In this document: piece after piece, positions 1-7,764 of the stretch
How positions within the stretch are numbered: the stretch's first letter is position 1
Layout of the letters: each line of letters begins with the position of its first letter
NCBI GenBank assembly: GCA_003635195.1
Contig: PYIY01000117.1
Span: 1-52,058 of the forward strand
Length of the DNA: 52,058 nt
Direction of reading: 5' to 3'
Origin: Candidatus Poribacteria bacterium
GTDB lineage: Bacteria; Poribacteria; WGA-4E; WGA-3G
The notes under the pieces: generated by a model
Told to the model about the DNA's origin: nothing
Databases searched by the model: none
The model's input: the letters and a program-made list of their open reading frames with translations, nothing else
Position numbers and translations under genes: made by a program

Positions 1-80
1 GCCGCACCACCGACACGTAGAAATTCACGACGTGAGAACCCGTCACACAAGCGTCCGGGCAATTGTGGTAACGATAACAT
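1..80 (-). CDS. DUF1501 protein, N-terminal fragment (cut by window edge)
   Basis: The frame opens with ATG at 80 after a strong ribosome binding site (GGAGGAAACAATAG) and runs off the window after 26 residues. The peptide has a twin-arginine export motif, SRREFLRVGG, preceded by LCDG. This matches the start of DUF1501 proteins, which are secreted in planctomycete-like bacteria and normally encoded directly downstream of a DUF1549/DUF1553 cytochrome protein, as here. The biochemical role of DUF1501 is unproven; some members resemble sulfatases or alkaline phosphatases. The family call rests on only 26 residues plus gene order. Confidence 0.6.
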   Translation of the reverse strand, partial: MLSLPQLPGRLCDGFSRREFLRVGGA

Positions 81-99
81 CTATTGTTTCCTCCATTAT

Positions 100-197
100 G
101 GCTATTGGCTTTCGGCTATCAGCCATCAGTGCAAGAGGTCTCCGAAACACATCAGAACCCTCTTAACTGACTGCTGACCGCTGAAGGCTGATGACTA
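100..197. repeat. AAGAG/CTCTT-core hairpin repeat, copy A
   Basis: A left arm of GGCTATCAGCCATCAG-type words and a right arm of ACTGACTGCTGACCGCTG words flank a core of AAGAGG and CCTCTT. The arms are imperfect inverted repeats. The copy lies between the DUF1549/DUF1553 gene and the DUF1501 gene, so in a co-transcript it would form a hairpin between the two. Confidence 0.6.
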
Positions 198-198
198 A

Positions 199-2700
199 TT
201 AGCGATTGAATAAGAAGGCGGGGCTGTTAATCAATGCCCACAACAAATCTTGCGCGCCTTCTTCCTTAGATTCAGCGTTCGCGATATGTTCAACCGCTAC
301 TGCATATTCGTTCTTTTCTGGTAACCGAGAAAACGTTGCGAGATATAGTTCTTCAACGAGTACTCGGTCATCCTTATTCGCTTTGATAAGTTGTGCGATA
401 CGTCCTTTTGGGTCAATGAGTGCTTCTGCGACCGTTGGTCCATTAATGAGGTTCATTGCGTGTGCAAGACTGACTTCAGTGGTGCGCTCACATTCGCACG
501 AAGTTTCGCGTTCGGGCCTACCAAACAGTTTCAAAAATCCGTCATCTTTGACCTTGCTGTCTGGTAATTGGACTGCGCGGAAGTTCTTGGGTACCTCTTG
601 GAACCGCGGTCGGCTTCCTGTTGCGACTCCGATAGCATCTAACAATTGTTCAGCCGTTAAGCGTCTGGCGACGGCGTGTGAGAAGTTAATTGTATCGGAC
701 TTGTTCCATTTATTGGTCTTGATACTCTGTTGATAGGTTCGGGAACGGGTGATTGTCTTCATGACATGCTTCATGTCGAATCCACTGTCCACGAAATCCT
801 TTGTCAATGCCTCAAGCAATTCAGGGTTGCTTGGTGGATTACTCGTCCGGATGTCGTCAACAGGTTCGATGATTCCGCGTCCCATGAAGTAGCTCCAAAT
901 ACGGTTCACCCCTGCGCGTGCGAACATTGGATTTTCCTTAGAGGTGAGCCACTGAGCGAGCATTTGCTGCTTATTGTCGGTTTCTGCTGCAACCTCTCCG
1001 AACGGGACAGAAGGATCAATCACCGCTAAAGTCCGAGGGTGTTTCACAGGTTCAGCGGCGTAACTGGCGTAGACGACCTCATCACCGGGCAGCTGCCCCG
1101 GCTTCACCTTAACATCGGCGAAGAACGCGCCGAGTTCATAGTACTGGTTTTGCGTCCATTTTTCAAACGGATGGTCGTGGCATTTGTTGCATGAGAACCG
1201 AACACCTAAGAACAACTGTGTTGTGTTTTCGACTGCAGCGGTATATTCACGGGATACACGGAAATAACTTGCTGCGGGATTCGCGTAGGTGCTTCCGGTC
1301 GCTGTAATCAGGTCCCGTACAAACTGGTCATACGGACGATTTTGTGCGATTGCCTGATAGATCCACTGTTGAAAGAGCCAGACACCACGTTCACCGAGGA
1401 ATTTACGATTAGACTGGAGCAGGTCCGCCCACTTATGTGTCCAATGATCAACAAACTCCGATGTTTCGACGAGTGTGTCAATGAGTTTTTCGCGTTTGGT
1501 TTTAGAGGCGGCGGTGTCAGCAAGGAAACTCCGTGCCTGTTCGGGTGTCGGTGGGAGGCCTGTCAGATCGAAATAGATGCGCCGTACAAATTCTTCATCC
1601 GTGCAGAGCTGCGAAGGTAGGATTTTCATCCGCTTCAATTTGTTGTGTACGTGCGTATCAATATAGTTATACTCAGGCGTTTGAACCCACTTGTACCCGA
1701 TTCTGTCGCCCATTACGATGATGCCGTTTGTGCTATAGGCACCTTCATATCGGGTGAGGATAGCGGTTTCGCCGCGGCGTTCTGCGGTTACGACACCGTC
1801 GTCGGTGATCTTTGCGACCTCATTGACACTGCTCGTGAATTTCGCTTCACGGGTGACATCCCGCGTTGTGCCATCGGGATAGTGCGCGATCACCAACAGC
1901 TGCTGCTTCATCCCGGGCATCGCGAGTTCAGCGGTATCGGGTAGGACCTCTAACCTTTCGACTCGCCGCGTGGTTTTGACATCAGAATTCGCTCCTTCTG
2001 CTATCCATTGGTGGACGAGTTCATAATCCCGAGACCCCGGTACGATGACTTGACCGCCTTTGTGTGGCACTTCAGATGTCGGTTTCAGCAACATCAGACT
2101 TTGTTCGGGAAAAGCCCTATTGAAGCGTCTACCGGATATATCCTCAATCAAGAGTTCATAATCAAAATCGGGATCGTAGCCACGGAGTGAGAGTTTGAAT
2201 CCATTTTTACCTTTCGCTGCACCGTGGCATGTGCCGTTATTACACCCAGCATGGCTTAGGAGCGGCATAACATCCCGCACGAAACTGACAGGCGGTGCCT
2301 CCATGCTCTTGACATCTACGGGTAATTCGGCTCTCACGCCGCTGACAGTAACGACGATTTTCGTTGTGCCAACTGCCATCGGGAAGATATAGCCATCTTC
2401 ATGTACCTTCACTACGCCAGTAGCGGGTGTCAGCACAGCCCATGGTGTCACATCTACCCATGTCCCATCTTTTGTCCTACCTGACACGAGTACACGTCTA
2501 CCATCACGTGCATGCTCTAATGTCAGCGACTCCGGATGAACCCTCAACTTCGTTAAAGCGACACTTGCGAGCCACTCTTCCGCTGTCGGCACCTCGGCAC
2601 TCACAGGTCGCGCCATTTCACTTTGCGCTGCTAACTGGAACGCGAAGCAGATGGTAAATGCAACAAGGAGTGCGGTTACAAAGCTAAACCTGGGTTTCAT
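199..2700 (-). CDS. Exported DUF1549/DUF1553 cytochrome protein with Ig-like domains
   Basis: This is an 833-residue exported protein. ATG at 2700 is preferred to the adjacent upstream TTG at 2703. Residues 1-26 are a signal peptide. Bacterial Ig-like (Big_2-type) domains lie at about 50-130 and 245-335. A heme-type motif GCNNGTCH occurs near residue 152, and a second motif, SCNKCHDHP (CxxCH), near residue 505 within the DUF1549 region (about 355-560). DUF1553 fills about 580-820. This is the standard PSCyt1/DUF1549/DUF1553 architecture of planctomycete-type proteins, thought to act in the periplasm together with the DUF1501 partner encoded downstream. The substrate is unknown. The start has no strong ribosome binding site. 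Confidence 0.9.
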   Translation of the reverse strand: MKPRFSFVTALLVAFTICFAFQLAAQSEMARPVSAEVPTAEEWLASVALTKLRVHPESLTLEHARDGRRVLVSGRTKDGTWVDVTPWAVLTPATGVVKVHEDGYIFPMAVGTTKIVVTVSGVRAELPVDVKSMEAPPVSFVRDVMPLLSHAGCNNGTCHGAAKGKNGFKLSLRGYDPDFDYELLIEDISGRRFNRAFPEQSLMLLKPTSEVPHKGGQVIVPGSRDYELVHQWIAEGANSDVKTTRRVERLEVLPDTAELAMPGMKQQLLVIAHYPDGTTRDVTREAKFTSSVNEVAKITDDGVVTAERRGETAILTRYEGAYSTNGIIVMGDRIGYKWVQTPEYNYIDTHVHNKLKRMKILPSQLCTDEEFVRRIYFDLTGLPPTPEQARSFLADTAASKTKREKLIDTLVETSEFVDHWTHKWADLLQSNRKFLGERGVWLFQQWIYQAIAQNRPYDQFVRDLITATGSTYANPAASYFRVSREYTAAVENTTQLFLGVRFSCNKCHDHPFEKWTQNQYYELGAFFADVKVKPGQLPGDEVVYASYAAEPVKHPRTLAVIDPSVPFGEVAAETDNKQQMLAQWLTSKENPMFARAGVNRIWSYFMGRGIIEPVDDIRTSNPPSNPELLEALTKDFVDSGFDMKHVMKTITRSRTYQQSIKTNKWNKSDTINFSHAVARRLTAEQLLDAIGVATGSRPRFQEVPKNFRAVQLPDSKVKDDGFLKLFGRPERETSCECERTTEVSLAHAMNLINGPTVAEALIDPKGRIAQLIKANKDDRVLVEELYLATFSRLPEKNEYAVAVEHIANAESKEEGAQDLLWALINSPAFLFNR

Positions 2701-2765
2701 CAAAAATTCGGCGTGGAAACCTTCCGACTGTAGTTGACGGAGGGGACGCCGTCCTCCTTTTTTTA

Positions 2766-2863
2766 GGGGTTAATGGTTAATAGTTAATGGTTATAAGTTA
2801 AGAGCGGAACCCCTATAAAGTCGACAGTAAACCTCTTAACCAACAACCAATAACCAACAACCC
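2766..2863. repeat. AAGAG/CTCTT-core hairpin repeat, copy B
   Basis: The arms are GTTAATGGTTAATAG-type words on the left and AACCAACAACC-type words on the right around GTTAAGAG and CTCTTAAC. It lies in the gap between the WD40 gene end and the DUF1549/DUF1553 gene start. Confidence 0.6.
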
Positions 2864-2878
2864 GAATGTGTCAATAGT

Positions 2879-3796
2879 TTACGAGAGATCCCAAAGTAAG
2901 ACAGAGTTATCTTCACTTGCGCTGGCGAGCAAACTGCCATCAGGTGCATAAGCGACATTCCTGACGCTCCCTGTATGCCCAGTGAGTGTGGTTTTCGATT
3001 TACCTCTTTTAGCATCCCACAAACGCACGGTGCCGTCACTACTGGCACTTGCAAGGGTAGCTCCATCAGGTGCGTAGGCAACACTCCAGACATAGCCTCT
3101 ATGTCCTGTAAGTGTGTCTTTCGGTTCGCCTGTTATCGCGTCCCACAAACGCACGGTGCGGTCAGTGCTCCCACTGGCAAGGGTTTCGCCATTCGGAGAA
3201 TAGACAGCAGCATTAACAATATGCTTATGTCCAGCGAGTGCGGCTTTGTGCCGTCCAGTGGCAGCATCCCATAGCAGTACGGTGTCATCTCCACTGCCAG
3301 CTGCGATTGTACTTCCATCAGGAGAATAGGTAACAGACCTAATAGAGAACTGATCCGCTGTAAGTGTGTTTTTAGTTTCTCCTGTGCTCACATCCCACAG
3401 ACGCACGGTACCATCAGGACTTCCACTCGCAATCGTGGTGCCGTCAGGGGAAAAGGCAACACTTCTAACAGCGTCAGTATGTCCGGTGAGTGTTGCTGTC
3501 GGAATTCCGTTGGTTGCGTCCCACAGAACGACGGTGTTGTCAATACTCCCACTTGCGATTGCGGTGCCATCAGGCGCGTAAGCGACACACCTGACGTACT
3601 CCGTATGCTCGACAAGGAGATTAAGCCCTGTTGCGCTCTCTACATCGTAGACCCAAACGCCGATGTCACAGGCAACAGCGATTTGTGTGCCATCGGGTGA
3701 AAAGGCTATATCTCCAGTTAGATTCCCTTGATCGAGCCGTGCTTTGACTCCTTCAGGTAGATTCGATTGTGCGTCATTTTGCGCTAAAGTTTCCAA
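2879..3796 (-). CDS. WD40-repeat beta-propeller protein
   Basis: This 305-residue protein consists almost entirely of about seven WD40 repeats. Each carries the typical SPDG...IASGS..GTVRLWD pattern joined by GHT(D/E) dipeptide turns. Seven repeats would close one propeller, a scaffold for protein-protein contacts. No signal peptide is visible, so a cytoplasmic location is inferred. The frame is open only from 3811, and the sole conventional start is TTG at 3796. An AAGGG lies about 11 nt upstream. No enzymatic domain is attached and no partner can be named from the sequence. Confidence 0.85.
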   Translation of the reverse strand: METLAQNDAQSNLPEGVKARLDQGNLTGDIAFSPDGTQIAVACDIGVWVYDVESATGLNLLVEHTEYVRCVAYAPDGTAIASGSIDNTVVLWDATNGIPTATLTGHTDAVRSVAFSPDGTTIASGSPDGTVRLWDVSTGETKNTLTADQFSIRSVTYSPDGSTIAAGSGDDTVLLWDAATGRHKAALAGHKHIVNAAVYSPNGETLASGSTDRTVRLWDAITGEPKDTLTGHRGYVWSVAYAPDGATLASASSDGTVRLWDAKRGKSKTTLTGHTGSVRNVAYAPDGSLLASASEDNSVLLWDLS

Positions 3797-3848
3797 TGCG
3801 TAAAGTATCCCTTATTCTTATATCCGTGCCGTGAGTGAATATTCCGCG

Positions 3849-4667
3849 CTATTTCTGATTTTTCAAGTGTCCCCAGACTATCGGCAATTTGTTACTTGCT
3901 GAAACATCTAAGAATGCAGATTCACTTGCTAACCAGTTGATAACATTTTCTGTGAGTTTCTCTATATGATCAATACTTTCGTTGTTCTCATGGAAATTCG
4001 GGAGCCGCCAGTTCATATTGAAGACTTTACCGTCCCCGGCTTCCCAATAACCGAAGGCTGCAATCCTATCTGTATAGTCGATACCGCCCTCCCAAGCGTG
4101 CGCAAGGGTGGTAAAATTCTTCCAAATTTTGTCGTAATAGTCCCCACTTACTGGATATCCAGTTGAATTGATCCGAATCCAATCCTCGACTTGCGGTGTT
4201 TTCCCATCAACATTCTCGAGTCCTTCTGTCAACCCGAGTTCCAACGTCTCTTTGAGGACAATAATACCGACATTGCTTCCGTCATCTTCAACGGGTCCAA
4301 ATCTCCGTGGTTCCGCGTTTTCTAATCCCAACGGTGTAGCATAGCGGATAGCCGCGCCTGTCAGAAGCACTGCGCCGCCGCTTTCAGCGTAATCTATGAA
4401 CGCATTAATTTCTGCGTCGGATAATCCGCCTGGATCTTCATCGCCATCATGCCACCAGACAACAGCGAACTGCTTGAACGTATTGCTCTTCAGGTCTGCT
4501 TTTGTGAGTTGTTTTGTTTTGAACGTTTTTTCAGCAAATTTCAATGCGGGTGCAGTAAAATCACCTGCTTTGCCGAGATTAATAAACCCGACTTCCACTG
4601 CAGCGTTACCCATAGTTATACCAAAACAGAGAAGAAATGTCAAATAAATTACGATTTTCCGTTCCAT
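3849..4667 (-). CDS. Exported glutamine-amidotransferase-like (GATase1/ThuA-like) protein
   Basis: This 272-residue protein starts at ATG 4667, which follows a clear ribosome binding site (AAAGGAGCAAAC); a longer frame exists but lacks one. Residues 1-22 form a signal peptide (ending GNA). The body resembles class-I glutamine amidotransferase-like folds of the ThuA/DUF4960 kind. It has VVWWHDGDEDPGG, then an ADxEINAFIDYAESGGAVLLTG segment, then a late GKVFNMNWRLP segment followed by the ENVINWLAS helix. These proteins usually bind or process sugars, or are inactive scaffolds. I see no clear nucleophilic Cys elbow, so an enzymatic role is uncertain. Confidence 0.65.
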   Translation of the reverse strand: MERKIVIYLTFLLCFGITMGNAAVEVGFINLGKAGDFTAPALKFAEKTFKTKQLTKADLKSNTFKQFAVVWWHDGDEDPGGLSDAEINAFIDYAESGGAVLLTGAAIRYATPLGLENAEPRRFGPVEDDGSNVGIIVLKETLELGLTEGLENVDGKTPQVEDWIRINSTGYPVSGDYYDKIWKNFTTLAHAWEGGIDYTDRIAAFGYWEAGDGKVFNMNWRLPNFHENNESIDHIEKLTENVINWLASESAFLDVSASNKLPIVWGHLKNQK

Positions 4668-5023
4668 GTTTGCTCCTTTGGGTGTATGTAAGGTAACTTT
4701 TGTCCGTTTGCGTATTGATCGCACACTTCAAGAATCAGATCAATGGACACATCAAATTTTTCTTTTACCTATTCAGACTTCTCTAAATAGTATCATGCAC
4801 TAACGTTTTTGTCAAAATATTCTGAATGCAGGTCGCATTTGGGCGAGTACGCCGCAAATCGCGGATTTTCGCGGATTACACAGATTACGCGGGTTTTAAA
4901 GAATTATCTGCCGAATTAACGCGAAATGTGTTTCGACATTTGAGATAAATCGAGTTTACAAGACCCTCCCATAAGCAAGAGACTGTGCTTGCCTTCACTT
5001 ATTAAATGCAAGTCCGGTTTGTT
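4668..5023. other. Gene-free stretch with 10-nt-periodic GATT repeat
   Basis: No convincing gene is present. At 4855-4905 the sequence has GGATT words spaced about 10 nt apart (CGCGGATTTTCGCGGATTAC...), resembling the periodic GATT blocks that flank the GxxExxY gene at 26.9-27.5 kb. At 4951-4978 is a degraded relative of the ACA-loop hairpin seen at 9394 and 31806. Confidence 0.45.
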
Positions 5024-5791
5024 TTAGCACTTTTGGAGTCGTTGGTTTCCCCTTTTCACGAAACTCGGTTCAATTTCAAACCCGATAAAATCCCGCTGAT
5101 GTCGCTGACACACCACCGGACAGGTGCCTACGCCTGCGAAGGGATCCAACACGAGATCGCCCGGTGATGAGCTCGCTAATACAATCCGCTCGATTAACCG
5201 CTCAGGTTTTTGGATCGTATTGAGTACCTTCCTGTTGACTAACTCCTTTGACTTATAGGTTAGCTGTTTTATATCACCCCAGACATCGCCGGGATTCTTC
5301 CCTTTCGGGTTGTATTTCGTCTTACCAAACTTGCCATTTGTTACGGACGGCACATTTTCACAACGCAGTCGATGCTCTAACTCAACAAGTTGCGAGACTC
5401 TGATAGCATCTAAATTATAGTATTGTGGTTTTTTGCCTTTGATAAAATAGCAGATAATGTCGTAGTTATTAGTGTAATTGATGCGTCCTTGTGCAAGTCG
5501 GCTCGGCTGATACCATACAATTTTTGAACGAAGGTTTAAGAATTTTCGATAATCTATAAAGTCAATACAATCAGGTTTACCGAACAGATAAAGTGCGCCG
5601 CCATCCTTCAATTTCGGCGTAAACTTCTCGATGAGTGTAAGATTAAAATCCTGAATTGAGGAAATTTCATCCCACGAATTCTCTGTTACACCATACGGAC
5701 CATCGCATACAATCAAATCTACTGAATCATCTTGGACCTCTTTCAGTAGTGTAAAAGTATCGCCACAATGAATGGTGTTGCGTTCAAGCAT
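5024..5791 (-). CDS. Site-specific DNA methyltransferase, beta class (N4-cytosine or N6-adenine)
   Basis: This 255-residue enzyme transfers a methyl group from S-adenosylmethionine to an exocyclic amino group in DNA. The catalytic motif comes first (LIVCDGPYG, near residue 30) and the cofactor-binding motif last (VLDPFAGVGTCPV, near residue 220), which is the beta-class order of PF01555. The catalytic motif is DGPY, not the more common DPPY or SPPY. No restriction gene lies beside it, so it appears solitary. It could be a regulatory or phage-derived methylase. Length is at the short end for the family but includes both conserved blocks. The target site cannot be read from the sequence. Confidence 0.88.
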   Translation of the reverse strand: MLERNTIHCGDTFTLLKEVQDDSVDLIVCDGPYGVTENSWDEISSIQDFNLTLIEKFTPKLKDGGALYLFGKPDCIDFIDYRKFLNLRSKIVWYQPSRLAQGRINYTNNYDIICYFIKGKKPQYYNLDAIRVSQLVELEHRLRCENVPSVTNGKFGKTKYNPKGKNPGDVWGDIKQLTYKSKELVNRKVLNTIQKPERLIERIVLASSSPGDLVLDPFAGVGTCPVVCQRHQRDFIGFEIEPSFVKRGNQRLQKC

Positions 5792-5821
5792 AATTTCGTT
5801 ATCTCAATTCCACCGGCAGGC

Positions 5822-5917
5822 TTAACTTTTGTTGGTGTGATGTATCGCTTTTCCAACGACTATGTCGAGTCCAATGAGAAACACCACAAGTGCAGAAATT
5901 GGAATCCATTCTATCAC
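5822..5917 (-). CDS. Possible 31-residue single-pass membrane protein
   Basis: A GTG at 5917 follows GGTGGAATT and opens a 31-residue frame with one hydrophobic stretch (ISALVVFLIGLDIVVG) and a short basic tail (KAIHHTNKS). It sits between the sulfatase and methyltransferase genes on the same strand. No homologue is recognised. It may be a small membrane protein, the tail of a decayed gene, or chance. Confidence 0.25.
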   Translation of the reverse strand: MIEWIPISALVVFLIGLDIVVGKAIHHTNKS

Positions 5918-5940
5918 AATTCCACCAAATTACGAAGGCT

Positions 5941-7389
5941 TTACATCGGTCCCACCCGTCGCGGTCCTATGTCCATAGCGAACATAGATGCGTCAAAACT
6001 CTGTTTTAACAGATCCATTTTGATGTTCTGCTTATCGGGCGTATGCCAGAGATTATCAAACTCGTCGGGATCCTCGATTAAGTCGTAGAGTTCTCCCTCC
6101 TCGTGTCCGTGATAGACTACCAATTTGTAACGTTCATTTCGGTACATCGTTGCGAAAGAGTGGTCTCGGAGATCGACAGCGTCATAATACTCACATCGAA
6201 CAAAATCACGGTGATGGCTTGCCTCTGTCTCACCTCGAAGAATAGGTAGTAGTGATCGCCCGTGCATTCCTTCGGGTGGTGTTAAGCCCGCTAACTCCAA
6301 AAGCGTCGGTGCTTTGTCAACGAGTTCAACGAGTGCATCGCTCTTTAGACCGTTCAGAAACTGCTTTTGCCATGAGAAAATCAGTGGGACTCTGACCAAG
6401 CCTTCGTAAAATCGACACCCCTTCTGAATAAGTCCGTGGTCGCCGAGCGTTTCTCCGTGATCACTGGTGAAAATGATGACGGTATTTTCGCGTTGCCCTG
6501 TTTCCTCAAGCGTTTCGAGTATCCTGCCGAGTTGTTCGTCAATGAGTTGGATCATGGCGTAATAAGCGGCTTTGAGCGTCTTAGCATCCCTTGCGCCGAC
6601 TGCCTGAGTCTCTTGGCGCGGTGTTTGCGGTAAGATCGGGCTACGGATGTCTAATTCATTAGGCGTGCGTCCTTTGGATTGAAAATCGACTGCTTGTAAT
6701 CGTGTCTGCTGTTCGAGGTCGCTATCTCGGAAAAGCGGCTCTGGCATCTCCGCTGGATTAAACCGTTCTCGGTGTGTCTGTGGTGGATTAAACGGCGGAT
6801 GTGGATCGTAGATGTTGACGCTCGCGAGCCACGGGCAATCGCGTTCTTCTTGGACGAACTCGATTGTCTTTTCCGCACACCACGTTGTCTGATGTAATTC
6901 TGCTGGCACACCTTCTGGATTTCGGTTCAATTCGCCTAAGATATAGCCTTTTGAGCGCACCCAATCTGCGTAGTCGTGTCCGTGTTCCCAGTCGTCTCTC
7001 GGTGCGTGGCTGTATTGCCAATATCGGTAACCGTCGTCTGTCCGTGGTTCTATTCGACGGTAAGCACTCGCGAGATGAAGTTTGCCGATCAACCCGCAAT
7101 CATAGCCGATGTCTGCGAGGGTGCGCGTCACAAGCGGATACGCGTTAGGAAAGAAATCGTTTCCGTTGCGATTTGCGTGTGTTGCGTTGGGATACATCCC
7201 TGTGAGAAAACTCGCCCGACTCGGTGTACAGATAGGGCTTTGACAATAGGCATGCGTGAACGCGACTCCGTCTTGGACAAGGTTATCAATGTTCGGTGTT
7301 GACACGTACGGGTTGCCTAATGCGCCGATTGTGTCGTAACGTTGCTGATCTGTGCAGACCCAGAGAATATTGGGAGTGTTAGCAGGCAT
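5941..7389 (-). CDS. Sulfatase (formylglycine-dependent, type I)
   Basis: This 482-residue enzyme hydrolyses sulfate esters. The signature CTPSRASFLTG at residues 54-64 places Cys54 as the residue converted to formylglycine. Metal-ligand motifs are visible: CTDQQR near residue 12 and TSDHGETLGDHG near 310. The C-terminal region has ELYDLIEDPDEFDNLW, typical of arylsulfatase/choline-sulfatase-like members. No signal peptide is seen, so cytoplasmic action is inferred unless export is non-classical. ATG at 7389 has AAAGG at suitable spacing. A second sulfatase lies at 25.6 kb. The only maturase-like sequence in the window is a fragment at 24.0 kb, so the enzyme must be matured by a gene elsewhere. 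Confidence 0.93.
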   Translation of the reverse strand: MPANTPNILWVCTDQQRYDTIGALGNPYVSTPNIDNLVQDGVAFTHAYCQSPICTPSRASFLTGMYPNATHANRNGNDFFPNAYPLVTRTLADIGYDCGLIGKLHLASAYRRIEPRTDDGYRYWQYSHAPRDDWEHGHDYADWVRSKGYILGELNRNPEGVPAELHQTTWCAEKTIEFVQEERDCPWLASVNIYDPHPPFNPPQTHRERFNPAEMPEPLFRDSDLEQQTRLQAVDFQSKGRTPNELDIRSPILPQTPRQETQAVGARDAKTLKAAYYAMIQLIDEQLGRILETLEETGQRENTVIIFTSDHGETLGDHGLIQKGCRFYEGLVRVPLIFSWQKQFLNGLKSDALVELVDKAPTLLELAGLTPPEGMHGRSLLPILRGETEASHHRDFVRCEYYDAVDLRDHSFATMYRNERYKLVVYHGHEEGELYDLIEDPDEFDNLWHTPDKQNIKMDLLKQSFDASMFAMDIGPRRVGPM

Positions 7390-7414
7390 ACGTCAGCCTT
7401 TACGTGTCTACCGA

Positions 7415-7738
7415 TTAGAGAAAGAAACTTTTAATAAGCGCAGCAAGGGCAATGACAGTCGGTGCGATCCATGCAGCATGTTTCCAAAAACGCACTGCGA
7501 ATACACGTTCGCCGTGTTGAATCGCGACAAGTTCCACCACTTTATCAAGTTTGCCTTCCATACGATCCATGCGCGTTTCAATGCGGTCTTGACGTTTCTC
7601 TAGTGCCTCAAACCGCTGATCTTGCGCGTCAAATCGCTGAGCGATCATTTTGTCCTGTGCTTCAAACCGCTGAGCGATCATTTTGTCCTGTGCTTCAAAC
7701 CGCTGAGACATAATCTGTTGAAGTTCTTCGACTGTCAT
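7415..7738 (-). CDS. Small coiled-coil protein with C-terminal membrane anchor
   Basis: This 107-residue protein starts at ATG 7738 after GGAG. Residues 8-70 are a strong coiled coil built from 11-residue repeats (QRFEAQDKMIA, exact twice, then QRFDAQDQRFE), matched by near-identical 32-33 bp DNA repeats at 7640-7705. The C-terminus has a single hydrophobic helix (WIAPTVIALAALIKSFFL). Similar small coiled-coil/TM proteins are often encoded near phage lysis or stress genes, but no function is known. It begins 26 bp after the stop of the extended HMA frame, so co-transcription with the cytochrome-WD40-HMA gene is possible. Confidence 0.75.
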   Translation of the reverse strand: MTVEELQQIMSQRFEAQDKMIAQRFEAQDKMIAQRFDAQDQRFEALEKRQDRIETRMDRMEGKLDKVVELVAIQHGERVFAVRFWKHAAWIAPTVIALAALIKSFFL

Positions 7739-7764
7739 AAGAAATCTCCAATATCCTTCGCGCT

